NCBI GenBank assembly: GCA_003260075.1
Contig: QLIY01000010.1
Location: 68,302-132,301 of the forward strand
Reading direction: 5' to 3'
Source: Phallusia mammillata
Taxonomy: Eukaryota; Chordata; Ascidiacea; Phlebobranchia; Ascidiidae
Length of the DNA: 64,000 bases
Shown: positions 25,221 to 37,756 of the stretch, piece after piece
How positions within the stretch are numbered: position 1 is the stretch's first letter
Layout: every line of letters starts with the position of its first letter
The notes under the pieces: model-generated
The model's input: the letters and a program-made list of their open reading frames with translations, nothing else
Databases searched by the model: none
Told to the model about the DNA's origin: nothing
Program-made: the position numbers and the translations under genes

Positions 25221-26169
25221 CCACTTACGACGCATAAGTTTCCAAAAGATCAAGCAAAAATTCCCGACCGCCTGGACGAGTTATGTGCATTAAATTGACG
25301 AAATCCACAAGAAAAAAAAACAATTTGAAATAAATAACGGACCAAATTTAAAAGGATTAAGACGTTGTTGTAAAAAATTAATGCCTTTTCCTTCAAAAAA
25401 TTACGGTGTGGTAAGCAAACATAAAAAGCACTCGAGAATTGTAATTAAATTGGGATAATGAGAACATTAAGTTGCAGAATTGCAATATCGATGTAAAATA
25501 TCTTTTATACAAAGAACTTACTTGCACAGCACGGTGTTTTATACTTCCATGTCCCGTTATTTAGACATATGTTTGTTTCATGACCAACAGGGTGGAAGTA
25601 GTAATCCTCTGCTGTACATTGGTATTCGCAAATCGAACCCGCTTTGTTTTCACCAAAACAATCCAGCTTACCATGTGGTAAAATGCTTGGCAGAGGTGGG
25701 CAAGTTTTACCTGTTATAAAAGTTTTGCCATAGTTAGCTGAATAAAGAGAGCATTGCTTGTCGTTTTAAGAACTGTCATACGAGTTTGAAGGTGATCTTT
25801 AAAAGAAATATTTCAACCAAAAACAAGTTTAAATATTTTCAATTTGTCCTTTGGTTAGAAACGTCAGGTTTTAAATTAAGTTAAGGACATGAATCCACCT
25901 ACTAGTTTCAGCTTGCAATGGTGATGGAACACACGAAGGCTCCAAGGCAACATTACACATATCAGTTGAACAGCAACACGTACAAAATGAGCTCGATTGG
26001 TCAGAGTTACATTGAGTTGAGAATCCGGATCGTCTACGGTTCTAAAAGTTATTGGCAAAACTCACTAGTGATGCGGCAAAATTACTGACATCAATAACTA
26101 ACTTAAACTTACATAAACACAATGTGAACAACAATATTCGTCTTTTTATCAAAAGAGCACCTTCCTTTA

Positions 26170-26225
26170 CCCCCCCCCCCCAATTCATGCGGCCCGCAGT
26201 GCTAAGTAGGTTCCCCACCCCTGCT
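26170..26225. mobile_element. Poly(C) tract abutting a hAT-like right end
   Basis: Twelve C (26170-26181) are followed by GCGGCCCGCAGTG and a right terminus CCCCACCCCTG, like the ends of the hAT-like elements nearby. No matching left end is present, so the element is truncated exactly at the C tract. Confidence 0.6.
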
Positions 26226-26595
26226 TTAGAGTTTAGAGTAAGTATACTTTAAAGAACGTTTCAGTTAATGTTTTTTACGAATATTGTAGCTTTTGTTTCT
26301 ATATGAATTTGAAACCGTGTAGCCTTTTTCATGAGAATATCGAAACAACACGTGCAGTACCTGAAATCGATTGTTTTTACATGCAACTTCATCTTTACAT
26401 CGCTTTACAACAAATAGGTTTTCGTTGTTTCGACGAACCACTGTTTCGCACGAGTTCTATACAATGACAAAATTTGTACAGTAACCATCAAAAAGAAACA
26501 CGACAGAACTAGGTATTTTGTCTTCTCACTTGATTTTTCATGCATTTCTGTACATGCCCGTTAACGTTACATTCCTCATAACTTCTTGATCCGTA

Positions 26596-26746
26596 ACAAG
26601 TCAAGCATTTCAAAGCTAAAAAATATTGTTATCTAGTGTATGATTTAACAGTTATAAGTCAACTTACACCCCCCCCCCACAAGTCAAGCATTTCAAAGCT
26701 AAAAAATATTGTTATCTAGTGTATGAACAGTTATAAGTCAACTTAC
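26596..26746. repeat. Direct duplication joined by a 10-nt poly(C) tract
   Basis: The first copy is 26596-26667 and the second 26679-26746, separated by C10 (26669-26678). The copies differ by one 4-bp indel. Each contains the splice acceptor and first bases of the first LU exon of gene 2, so the acceptor is duplicated. Confidence 0.93.
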
Positions 26747-26798
26747 GTTTTCCGAAATAAACTAAATTAAGCACTAACAAAACAACAATAAATTTCAT

Positions 26799-28909
26799 TT
26801 TATGGGCCTAATTTTTTACCCTGCTGTTGAAGCTTCGACCGAAGGCACAAGTGACTATACACACCAATCTGGTTGCAGAGCCTGGGGCCAAAAAAATGCA
26901 GCGGTGAACTGATTTTTTTTAACCTGGTATTCGCCAACATGATGATATTGAAATAAACATTTGGTGTAACTACATCCTTATCCAAAGTTTGAAACGTTTA
27001 TATAGATATAGGCTATGTATTCTACTTCTACCAACGTTTGTATATTCAAGACTTCTTTGTTTGTAGTTTATAGCACATTTTAGGAATATCTCCGAAACCC
27101 ATCCACTACCAACCTGGTTTCTTCTTATTTCGACATGTTATGCACTTGAGCGGTTTCATTACCGGTTTACGACAAAAATGCTCATCGTGTGTAACATTGT
27201 AGCTGGAATACCGATTTCCGTTTCCGTGACTAACACTATGCAGCCCAGTGTACAAAAGACATGGCACGAGTTTATCAGTTTTTTTGAACATTGGGGAGTA
27301 AACATTCTGGTGTAGAATTTAAGCCCTTTGGTGAAAGATGGGGCTCGAAAACAATATATGTAGTTCAAGCATTAGAAGAAACAAACTAAGAAGCAACCAA
27401 GTCATAAAATAAACTTGATTGGAGTGTCAGTTAAGCTCACTTCAACGCATGGCTAAAGCCCTTTAATCAGGATCCCGCTCTGCAATATTTAGCATGCACA
27501 AAAACAAATTAACATCTACAAATTTGCTGCACGGAGTTAAAAACTCATGACGCCCACTGGATGCACCTCTCTTTTGGGGATCGGTTTTAATTTACTTCTC
27601 AGTTGTGGTTTTTTAGACTTTTTGAAACAGATCAGTGTTTTTTGCAAACAAAATAACATCAATAAGCATGTAACATCAGAACAGATAAGTTAGTTATCGA
27701 ACTTGAGAAAAATATAATCTGTAACGATCTAAAAAAAGAAATTAAAGAGTTCGCCTGACAACTTGGGTAGATTACATATCAGAGCAGTTTTCGTATTTCA
27801 CACAACATTCAAGATTTATTGTACCTAAATTTAACTTTTTTTTTTAACCAGTATCAAGTTCATAAAAAGTACATTGACGTCGAAGGCCCCACTTATTGTA
27901 CCTGAAAGGCCGCATGTGGCATTTTGGTGCAAGGCTTCCCATCCCTGACCTAGGGTGGTGGAATTTATAAGTGATTTTTGATTTTTTTTTATCTATAAGT
28001 GAAGCTAGGCGGCCCCAGGGTGGAGTATGTGTACCACTAATTTTGTCATAAATCTCCACTATCAGATTATGTGTGACAACAAAACAACGTAAAGTAAGCG
28101 CTGAAAGTAAGTTGGAAGGAAAACAATTTACTGCATTATAATAGGCTCAATATATAATTTAAAATCATTTTAAGCCACTTTTATTAAATTTAGTTTGATA
28201 CAATTTATCCTAAATTTTAACCTCTAGCCCTACCCTAACCAATAAACTTAATTCAGATCGACGTTTTCAAAAGTTTGAAGTCAAACGGCAATTTCCCTCC
28301 CTTTCCCTAAATTTCTCCTAAACTGTGAAAATACTCAGTGCGTTCATTTTTTTGGTGAATTAGGTTTGCAATTTGGTGATTTATCTTTGTAGAATTAATT
28401 TAGTTCTCTCAATCGCGTGCTCTTTTTCTTTCTCCTTTGTTTATTTCGCCGGGCAAAATCGTAGCAGCACAATTGCGCAAAAATATTCACCAAGCCGAAA
28501 ATAGCTGTGCAACGTTCAGACGTTTAAGAAGCGCGACAAATTTGAGGGCACAATTGGTGGTAGACGCGCTGCAGCTACACCGTTACAACAAGCGTTATTT
28601 GACAGGGACTCACATTGGAGGGTGAGATTTGCGCATTTGGACATCGAGACTGGGGGGCTACGTTGGTAGAACCAATCAAATTGGGACAGAGTGGTTGCTA
28701 AGTTTTTCAACTCGCTTATACTGAAATATTTATTTTTAACTTCCCTGTGACTTTTTTTGAATAAACAAACAAAAAGGTTGACGGATGAAAAAAACGTTTA
28801 TTTTACAGAATGAGAAAAACGTTCATTACAATGCTAAGAGCTAGCAGCTAAAGCATGATTAGAACTTGGAAGAAGTTGCAATGTGCATCTAAAATACAGG
28901 TGCGTGAAT
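26799..28909. other. Intergenic with a possible orphan LU exon
   Basis: This separates gene 2 from GTPase gene A. On the minus strand at about 27112-27170 an isolated exon-like stretch reads LKCITCRNKKKPG. It ends at a plausible donor and resembles the start of an LU domain, but no further exons follow. An open frame at 28437-28625 has no recognisable domain. Nothing else is supported. Confidence 0.4.
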
Positions 28910-31900
28910 CTATAGCACACTTTTAAGGTTTTCAAATTTTGGTCTGTAATCGCCCATTTTTGTCGTAAGGGACCACATTTCGGGCTTATTTATCGGATAA
29001 ATTTTTCGCACATTTGTTTCACTAAAGAGCGACTTAAATTGAGCGCCCAAATTTTCAAGAAAAACATCAAATTTGTTTAACCGTCTTACGTACAGATACT
29101 TGTGAAAATTATTAATAACCTTCCACTCAGAAAACAAAGCATCCATTGCCAACTCAAGTTGAGTGCACTGTGTATCAGCAATCTCTGGAGGAAAGTACGA
29201 ATTAAGTTTATCCTTGAACTTTTTAAGTGTTGACTCAAAATGCTTTGTCATGTCAGCTTGAGAAACTTTTTTTCTATCCAGCATCTACAAATAATTAAAA
29301 TGTTTTTATTACGGTTTCGGCCACGAAAACGATACGACAAATGTACCTTTAGTGTATCCTCGTTGTATCTTTTTAGAAAAATCCTCTTCACTTTGTTTGC
29401 CTTTTCCTCTAGCATATCCTGAACAATAAGAACACAGTTGTAAAAAAAAGCTTTTGAAACTTGTAGTCTGGTAATGATGTAATATGTAAGTTATAACCGT
29501 TAAGTTTGGCAACTACATAAAATATTTAAAGATTGTGTAACTCTACCCGGCTCTGTAGGTCACAGGTTTAACGTATTCTTAAACTTATTACTTGGTGTAT
29601 CAGACTGAAAACTTTAAAAAGTCTGAAGACATCTACCTATTTGGTTTAAAAATATTCACATGTATTGAGCCTAAGTAATAGGCATCATCAGTATCCAAAA
29701 ACAAACAGCCCTAAAGAATCGTATGGAAGTACTAACAAGATGAGTAGTAAAAAACCTGCTGTCAGTACGTTTGAATTGGACCTACCGTTAACACAGTCAA
29801 AACACAAAGCAGCAAAATTGTAAAAAAATGCACAACTTGTGGCGCAGGACAAAAACGCAGATAAAGACGAAAGACGGAAACGTTGTAAAAACACTGGTAG
29901 AAACACTGGCAAATGAATATAAAAACAGTTTTACCCCATATCAAATGACAAATGAATGTTTTTATTCCTGTACGCATTTTGCGCTGTCTTTTTTTACTAC
30001 TATTTCTGCCATTGTTTTTACAACGTATCCGGTGTAACTCGTGATTTACAATATACTACACACAGTTCATACTTTATGCATATGCTCAAATATATTCTGA
30101 GAAATAATCCAGTTTTCAAGAATTTGTTTGGGACTGACTGTGTCGATGTCCTGTTCTCCAATAATGCCTATTACTTTTTGTAGCAATCTAGCAGGTTTTT
30201 CAAACATTTTCTCCAATCGGTACATCTAAAATGTCAAAACAAATGTAATAGGTTAGTACGTATCAGATTGTTTCGCATTTGTGGTTGATTGACAGTTTGT
30301 TTTATGTGATGTCGACGTTTTGTAAACAAGCATCGTACCTTCGAGAAAATACTTTCAACCCTAAACTAGTAAGCGTAAGTTGTCATATTAACCTCCGGAT
30401 TTGTTCTAGTGGTCGGTTGATCGTCGTCCTTGCCAATTTTTATTTTCTCTAGAGCCAGATGTACGTTGTTTACGAGTTTTTTCTCCTTGAAACAGTAATG
30501 TCACAAGGTTAACATAATGTGTGACATTAGTCTGTTGCAACTTGTTTACCTTCAAAACGGCATGCTTAATTTCTGATGTGACCATTATGTTTTCAATCAC
30601 AGAACCAACGATAGTTTGTTCTAGCACATGTTTTAACTCCGAAATCTTTTCAAGTCGCCACACAGCCCAATCATCAACGCTAGATTGACTTTTCTAAAAG
30701 TATGATTAACTTACAACTTGCTTCCCCCCCCCCCAATTTTTATTTTCTCTAGAGCCAGATGTACGTTGTTTACGAGTTTTTTGTCCTTAAAACAGTGTTG
30801 TCACAATGTTAACATAATGTGTGACATTAGTCTGTTGCAATTTGGTTACCTTCAAAACAGCACGCTTAATTTCTGATGTGACCATTATGTTTTCAATCAC
30901 AGAACCAACGATAGTTTGTTCGAGCACATGTTTTAGCTCGGAAATCTTTTCAAGTCGCCACACTGCCCAATCATCAACGCTAGGTTGACTTTTCTAGAAA
31001 TATGATTAACTTACAACTTGCTTTAAAATAAAACAAACATAGAGTTACAATTTTCTTCTTTGTGTCGTTTTCAAGCTTAACCAGAGCATCTTTCTCTTGT
31101 TTAGTTTCACATTTCTGCGCAATAATGGTTGTAAAAGCAAATAGATGTATTTTTTTCCAATGTACACTTTTAACATACCTGGTACATTGTGAACATTTCA
31201 AGTCTTTTGTCTATGTATGTTGCAGCCCGAACTTTCATACTTTTTCGCAATTCCTGACACCAAACATGGGAAATCATAAAGGGCTGGTTATCAAACACCA
31301 CCAACGCGTAATTTTTCACTTTAATGAGATTTTCCTCGGCGATATTTTTGTCACTGGTCTGATAAACAGAAGGGTTACGAACCACTGTTCGATGAACACA
31401 CTAAATAACCGCATAGAAAAATGCCAATCGTCCATACCAGTGAAACTTTTTTTGTGTTTCTTTTTGTTTTTTGGGTCGCGTGCTGGGTTAAACAACCTTT
31501 TTTGCGCAGAAAAATTGCAGTTAGGCGAATAATTCGAATTAAAGTTCTCGATTTTGTAAGACGTAAATTTAAAATATTTTCGACTAGCTTTGAAATTTCA
31601 AACTGTTTTATTGGTATTGGTTAAATAACACTCACCGTATACAACAACATAAACACGTTTCTGTTTATAAACTATAACCTATTGATTTGGCATTGAAAAC
31701 TTACTAGTTGAATCCGTTTAGCTTGGTATAAAATACCACTCATAGCCCGAATGGCTGTGTGATGGACCTTGACCCAAAATGTAACCTGGTAAAATGCATA
31801 TTGTAGCTTGTTAGTAGAGTATGTAAATAATTTATAAAGTTTTGTAAAAAACGACTTGAGTATAGTGTTTTTGTACTACCTGTTGAATTTGATTTTCTTC

Positions 31901-34900
31901 AGAAAACACTCGAAAAAGTCCCCCCCCCCGTAGCTTGTTAGTAGAGTATGTAAATAATTTATAAAGTTTTGTAAAAACGACTTGTACTACCTGTTGAATT
32001 TGATTTTCTTCAGAAAACACTCGAAAAAGCAAACTCAACTTTTGTTGAAGCAAGTCGTAAAATTGTTCGTGAATTTGAATGTCAAGAATTTCACCAGATG
32101 AAACCAGTTTAAACAAGTACATTGCCTTTGTTTTGACTTCATCGTATTCATCAGCCAAATCAACTTCGCTGACAAAGTTTCTCCTCTCAATAAGAATGAT
32201 GTACTTTTTCTGTCAATGTTTGTTTTATTTGCTTAAAGTGGTTAAGGACACTCAAAAACATAAATTCAAAATCTTGTACAAATCTACCTCTACACCATTA
32301 TTTTCATTCGAAAAAAAGGTAACGGGTTTAAGCGTTCATTCCCAACAGTAAATGTTTTAAGAAATCTGCGGATTCCATGTAAATTTGCCTTGTTCTTTTA
32401 AAGAAGACATATTCTACATTTGTTAACTAAACGTTACATCAGTTGAACGATACACCTCTAATATTTTGCAGACGACGTGGCTCGTGATCTCCAGATACAA
32501 CAGCTTGGTTAATTTATGATGTTTCAGTTTAGCGATACTTAACTTTATACACTAAAAAGGTTCGGTTTCGGACCGTAACCGAAACATTGGCGAAACGGCG
32601 TACGTTTTCTTTTTTGGTACATCACTGGTCTGTATCACTATGGTAATTTAGGGCACAGTACGAAACAGTTAATTAATCAAAAATTGCTATAACTAAAATA
32701 CTTCCTACCTTAAATACATCCAGACAAGCGTCAAAACAATCTTCACACAGCGACCGATACAGTTCCACAACCCCCACCTAAACAAAGTTCATCAAATGCT
32801 AATAAACACTAACAGTTTAAGTAATGGTCAAACTTTTGAAGTTTCGTTAATGCTTTGCATCAAAAACTTTTTTCTCTGCAGCCCACTTTCCAAATCTGCA
32901 CGACATTTTGCCACCATAGGGTTCATTCCAGCCTTGTGTTGAGCGTCAAAATAACCCATGATTTCATTGACAATTGATTCATGGAGATTAGTTAAATCCT
33001 GGGTTTCAGAAAAATACCGACTTTCCAGGACCTGGTTATTCCATCAACAAAATACATTCGATAAACGTATTGTTCTGTTAGAAGATAACTTGTGTGATAC
33101 AGTTTGGGTACCTTAATTTTATCATTAAACATTTCTTCGCATCGTCCGACAAGATTCGCAAGAAATGTAGAGGAAAATGCCTAAAAAGTAACAAATATTA
33201 TGAATGTAATAATAAAGAAAAGAAAAATTGAAACATCCAGTCCAACGTTAATATAGCATTCCATCTTGAGCATTTAAAAAAAAATGTGCTTCAAGAAATA
33301 TAAGAAAGATCTTGTTACTGACCTCTATTAAGGCATCAGCACCAAATTTATTTTCTTCGACTTTGTTCGAAAATTTTATTGCCAAGTTTATAATGTCCTC
33401 TCCTTGCACAGGCGATCCGTATATTTCTTTTACTTCAACGTTTTCAAACAAGTCTTTAAAAATTTTGTCCAGCGTCTCCAAGAATTCTGGATCAATATCT
33501 ACACGAACAATAAAAAATGACAAAAATTATGTTGAGAATATTAACAGATTTCTGAGCACTTTCACAAATTTTAAAAAATGTTACGAATAAACCTTTAATA
33601 GAAGCAGCAGGATCTTGTTTTCTTCTACGTGCAATTTTGTTTCCTGGATATGGAAGCAAAGCACACTTCACATGCTTAAATGATTTCCTGATATTTTTGC
33701 ATAATGCCTTGTATTCGTCTGATTGTTGTTCTGTTATGCTTAAAGCTGATTCCAGATATTTTTGACCTCCCTCAAATCCAAGCTCAAAATCCATGTCCTG
33801 CCAATCTCTCAACAAAAACAGAAGAGTCTAAAATGTAGTAAATTCCATTTAAGATTTGCATATTTATACTGGGATATGCCCTAAGGCGTCGATGCAGGCC
33901 AGCGATCACGGCATACATATCGATAAATCATAGTACGCAGGGCTTATTAAAGGCGTTGTACCGAATCAGATCTAACCTGATAAGATTGTACCAAATCTTT
34001 GCCGTAAACTTGCTTTCCATATTCGGAAAATACCTAAACAAAATGTTATGGTTATCATACTGCTACAAGACGTTAAAGCAATTACGAAAACATTACCTCA
34101 TGGGCGAACTTTTACAGCACATGTAATAAGTCAAAATTTTAAAAATTTTCAAATGGATTATATATAACTTACAATTTGCTTTTTGTTTTAAATTTGAAAT
34201 CCAATGAAAACAAAACGCATCCAACTGACCCGCAAATGCTCCAAATCGGCTGAACTAATGATATCTCTTAAGTTATAGATTTGGTAAGAGCTGAGAAAAG
34301 TGCTGAGACAAAACATGATGGAGTCAGAAAACTTTGAATTCTGATTGTCGAATACTCCTTGAGTGTCCATCAAAAACACAGCGATCTGTTGATTGTAACG
34401 ACAAGTAATGAATCATATGGTTGCAGGCATGTTGTTGTTATGGTGTTGTTTCCTGCGGTTTACAGTAGTTAGGCTTTTTTTCGTCAAAATATGCGATTTG
34501 ACCTATTAGAATGTTCGATTTTGCCTTGTTAGCCATGTTGGCTTGTATTGTTGGTCAATAAACACACTTTAAAGAAACTTTGCTAATAAGGCGATCAGAT
34601 TTGGGTAAAAACTAAGTATAAGAAAAGCATGTGAAAGTTAAATTGCTATTACGAGTTCAAACAACAGATATATAGATAAATTAATCATGCTGGCAGGGAT
34701 ACAAATTATTTTGGTTTGTTTTTAGTTTAAACATTATTAAAAGTTTGTCCCATACACAAACATAGCAATCGAACGTGGCACGCTTTAACAAGAGTATACA
34801 ACACGTTCCTGATGGGAAAATTGTAGGATTGCGGACGAGACATGTATTGGTAGTCGGTTTGGGGCAGAGTTACAAGTCGGGTCGGGCTTTTCGGGCCGGG

Positions 34901-36198
34901 TTCGGGCCGGGTCCGGGCTTAGGTATTTCTGCGAAAACGGGCTCAAAACGGGCCTAACTTTACGTTCCGTGTCCGCCATTGTTTTTTAAATAAAATCACT
35001 CAGCTAAGTAACAATTCTCTGGCTTTGACCTAATGCCCACCCTCCTCTAAAACGTATTGTATACCCCATTGTCTACTATTGTTCATTGTGTTTGTTGTCT
35101 TTCTCTTTTTTCTTTTTTCTTTCTCATCATTTGTTGCAAGGCTTTCGTGGATAGGCCTGTCAATCAAAATTTCGGGCCTAAACGGGCTTTGCAAAAACGT
35201 TTCGGGTTCGGGCCGGGTTTCGGGCTTACACTTTCGGGTTCGGGCCGGGTTCGGGCTCAGATTTCGGGCCCGCTTGCAACTCTGGTTTGGGGTACCGGTT
35301 AATAATTAAAAATGTGATGGCTCGCGGCCTTTCTTACTGCCCATCTGAACCGCGCAAACAACACATTTTTTTAATTTAGTCGTCTTTACCTTATAGTTCT
35401 TGTTTTGAAACCAAAATGGTTCTTTCCAAACCAAGATCCCCTCAGTGTGTTTTTCATTTCCACCTCGCCATTCAAAACTTTGGTCTAAAACCGCATCAAC
35501 ATTTTTTCGCCATCCAGTTTCCTAAAACAATTTTTTTCATATAAAAGCTTTAAGCCAACAAATGTTTAGCTGCAAGACACCCAATAAACTGGAGTGTCGA
35601 AAGAAGACCAAACTAGCCAATATGGCCTATCTCTCGTCGCCAGTTACAATGATGAGATCTTATGGGTCGAAACAGTTGTATGCACCGCAAAATTAAGCTT
35701 TTACCACAAATTGCCATTAACAAAATTATCTGTCCCAAAGCAAGGAAATTTGGATCCTAAACCACAGCAGGTAAAAAATCTTACTGTTGAAAATAGTCCA
35801 AAGCAACTCTGCTGTTACGGTGAATACTAGCCTATAGCCTTTAGCTGCAGGCATGGGAAAACAATATACCTGCCTATACCCGTGGCAATCCATATATCGC
35901 ATAAGCAGGTTAAGAAAAAATGACTTTCCTTTTCTCAGCATTCCGGCGATGGAATAAATTGCAACCGGACAGTTAATGACATCCTTTCGACCGAATATAG
36001 ACTCAATTGCTTCTTTGTCAATAACTTGTAGTTCCTCACTCCCCACCTTTTGCTTCCGAGTTATTCGAACAACTAAGAACATTTTTAACCAATTGTAATA
36101 AATTAAGAAGACATTTCTTGTCTACGATCGTGGTTAAAATACTTACCACAACTGGAGAAAGTTGGTGCCCTTCCTAACACAGCGGTGCTTAATGCCAT
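28910..36198 (-). CDS. Atlastin/GBP-like large GTPase, gene A
   Basis: Nineteen exons chain in frame: 36147-36198, 35870-36072, 35390-35521, 34230-34385, 33977-34033, 33593-33827, 33323-33498, 33112-33180, 32834-33031, 32709-32777, 31991-32209, 31705-31785, 31179-31358, 31049-31114, 30850-30993, 30393-30485, 30073-30225, 29347-29418, 28910-29284 (909 residues). The GTPase domain has G1 AGMLRKGKS, with the Arg and Lys that are catalytic in atlastin, a switch I Thr in HTEGI, G3 DTQG and G4 RDW. A helical middle domain follows, starting DIDPEFLETL, then about 500 residues of charged helical tail. No TM hairpin and no CaaX box are seen, so it looks soluble, unlike atlastins. Exon 30850-30993 has a second intact copy at 30550-30693 across a poly(C) junction. 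Intron 2 is interrupted downstream by a 420-bp hAT-like element. GTP hydrolysis and self-assembly are inferred from the family. Confidence 0.88.
30435..31023. repeat. 289-bp duplication joined by an 11-nt poly(C) tract, containing an exon
   Basis: The copies are 30435-30723 and 30735-31023, equal in length, with C11 at 30724-30734. They differ at roughly one base in twenty. Each carries a complete 144-nt phase-0 exon of gene A with acceptor and donor (30550-30693 and 30850-30993). Using both would add 48 residues in frame. Confidence 0.93.
31803..32029. repeat. Direct duplication joined by a 10-nt poly(C) tract
   Basis: The copies are 31803-31919 and 31930-32029 with C10 at 31920-31929. The first copy has about 17 extra bases. 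Both carry the 3' end of a gene A exon and its GTAGTAC-type donor or a close variant. Confidence 0.93.
33882..33970 (-). mobile_element. SINE fragment in a gene A intron
   Basis: It matches the distal part of the SINE at 48283-48500 (shared GGCGTCGATGCAG, CCAGCGATCACGGCA, ATTAAAGGCGT and ACCGAATCAG segments). It stops just before the donor of exon 33977-34033. Confidence 0.72.
34865..35284. mobile_element. Non-autonomous hAT-like element, 420 bp, rich in CGGGC motifs
   Basis: The ends are CAGAGTTACAAG and CTTGCAACTCTG, and the 8-bp duplication gtttgggg flanks it (34857-34864 and 35285-35292). Both subterminal regions carry clusters of CGGGC and TTCGGGCC, in the same orientation on the left and right. 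It sits in an intron of gene A between the exon with the switch I Thr and the DTQG exon. Confidence 0.9.
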
Positions 36199-37200
36199 AT
36201 TCTCTGCTAGAATAAGGCCCCGCCAAATCAACAACCGGAATCAGCTAATGAGTAATTCTAAAAGGCTTAGCTCGACTGCAAAATCGATTTAAAACACTTG
36301 TTTGTAGCTAAAAACGATGTTGGCGCACAGTTAGATCCCTTTGAAAAGCAAGAAAAGGCAAACAAAATGTACTTTTTTTGTTGCACACGCTTAATAGTAA
36401 CATACAATGCTTTCAACTAACATATAACTTAAATGTTTTTAAAAATGGCACTACAAAAGCATAAATCCTTAGCTGCATTTGATGAAAGCAACATGCTAAC
36501 ACACTCCAATAATTACTGAAGGCGTACATTCTGACACAACAAACGTTGTCAAACATTAACCAACATAAAAAGAGCAAACATTATAAAATTTCCCATTTCG
36601 ATTACGCGCAGTCGACGAAAGCAAATAATTTTTATGGACTATCCGATTTTTGTGTCGATTCAATGAGGGGACCCTATAAGCATAAGACAAATAGTATTTG
36701 CTATTTGCGTTATTATAGTTTGTAACATCGTAATTCACTCAACCGTATTCCTACGTCACATCTCACGTCGTGTGATTGCACCACAATGCCAGAATCGACT
36801 ATGACGTAACAATTCCCTTGTAGTTCCCTTGTCTCTGCTGTGTTTTTTGCCATTTAGTATTGAGTTTAGTTTGGACCACGTGTAGTTCGTTAGTTGCTGG
36901 CTTGAATTTGCAAAGATTGTAATGCTTAATTTATAATCCGACGAAAAGCAATAATGTTGCCTTCACGAGCTTGATTTTGCATTAAAGTTGTTTAATTTAC
37001 CGTATATTTGAAGTATACTTTTTTTTATGTGTAGAATGCTTTCTGATGATATCAAGCTATGTATAGCTGTGATACCCTGGTCCTCTGGTAGGCCTTTGCC
37101 GACGTACAATTAATTAAGTCGGTATCCCGTTTTTGAGTGAATGTTTTCTTCACAGAAAACCGTGTTGACATAAGCCACGTGATTGACGTACTTGTAACTA

Positions 37201-37530
37201 GGGATGGGCCAAAACTGCAAACGTTCTGTTTGATCGAGCACCAAGCATATCACGTTAAAATTAAAACTCGGTTCTCGGCCGAGCACGCTCGGTGCGTTAT
37301 GACGTCACAAACATTCCCAATTCAAGCTAGTTTGGTACCTTTCCTAGGTCTATTACGTTACAAGCGATGTATTACATCTTGCGCATTTAATAAAAAAAAC
37401 CTTTATATGAATAGGCAAATATAATGCTCGGATCAGTTTGCGCTACTGCTCGGTCGAGCACCGAGCATCAAAAATAGCGATGCTCGGTACCGAGTACTCC
37501 GGTTCTGGGTCGGCTCGCCCCATCCCTAAA
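37201..37530. mobile_element. Short inverted-repeat element, about 330 bp
   Basis: The left end GGGATGGGCC is mirrored by the right end GGCTCGCCCCATCCC. The direct repeat cttgtaacta flanks it (37191-37200 and 37531-37540), though the exact boundary could shift by one or two bases. Inside, GCTCGGTCGAGCACCGAGC-type palindromes occur near both ends. Confidence 0.8.
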
Positions 37531-37756
37531 CTTGTAACTATATGCGTGTGCTCAAATAAAATTCATGCGTTTCCAGAAATTGGACTTCTAGTTTGACCTC
37601 AGCGCGGTACCAGGCGCGCCAATTCCTGACGTTACAATGGTGCCGCTTACATTACGTTGGTGGTAGTGGAAATTACCTCCAAAATTGGTGGTACACAAAC
37701 TGTACCGTGGTGTGGTCGTCTAACTTTCCAAAACTTCGTTTTGTTTATTTTGCTTA

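Larger units (their letters stand above)
23581..26798 (-). pseudogene. LU-Sushi-vWA paralogue with two lesions (gene 2)
   Basis: The order of exons matches gene 1: signal peptide 26747-26798, LU exons 26530-26615, 26361-26456 and 25903-26041, Sushi 25522-25710, then vWA exons ending near 25229, 24469-24623, 24082-24247 and 23581-23772. Phases agree for most joints. Two things break it. The first vWA exon (expected start near 25331) has no AG acceptor at or near the homologous position. The third vWA exon is 166 nt against 170 in gene 1, because four bases are missing around 24139-24143, which shifts the frame just after the IIT strand. The metal-site motif reads NLMHI, again degenerate. The LU exon start is also duplicated next to a poly(C) tract at 26669-26678. 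It could be a pseudogene, a null allele or an assembly error. Confidence 0.72.

Noticed and set aside
28437..28710. Overlapping 62- and 64-codon frames on opposite strands
   Set aside because: They have a protein-like composition but no motif I recognise and no neighbouring exons.
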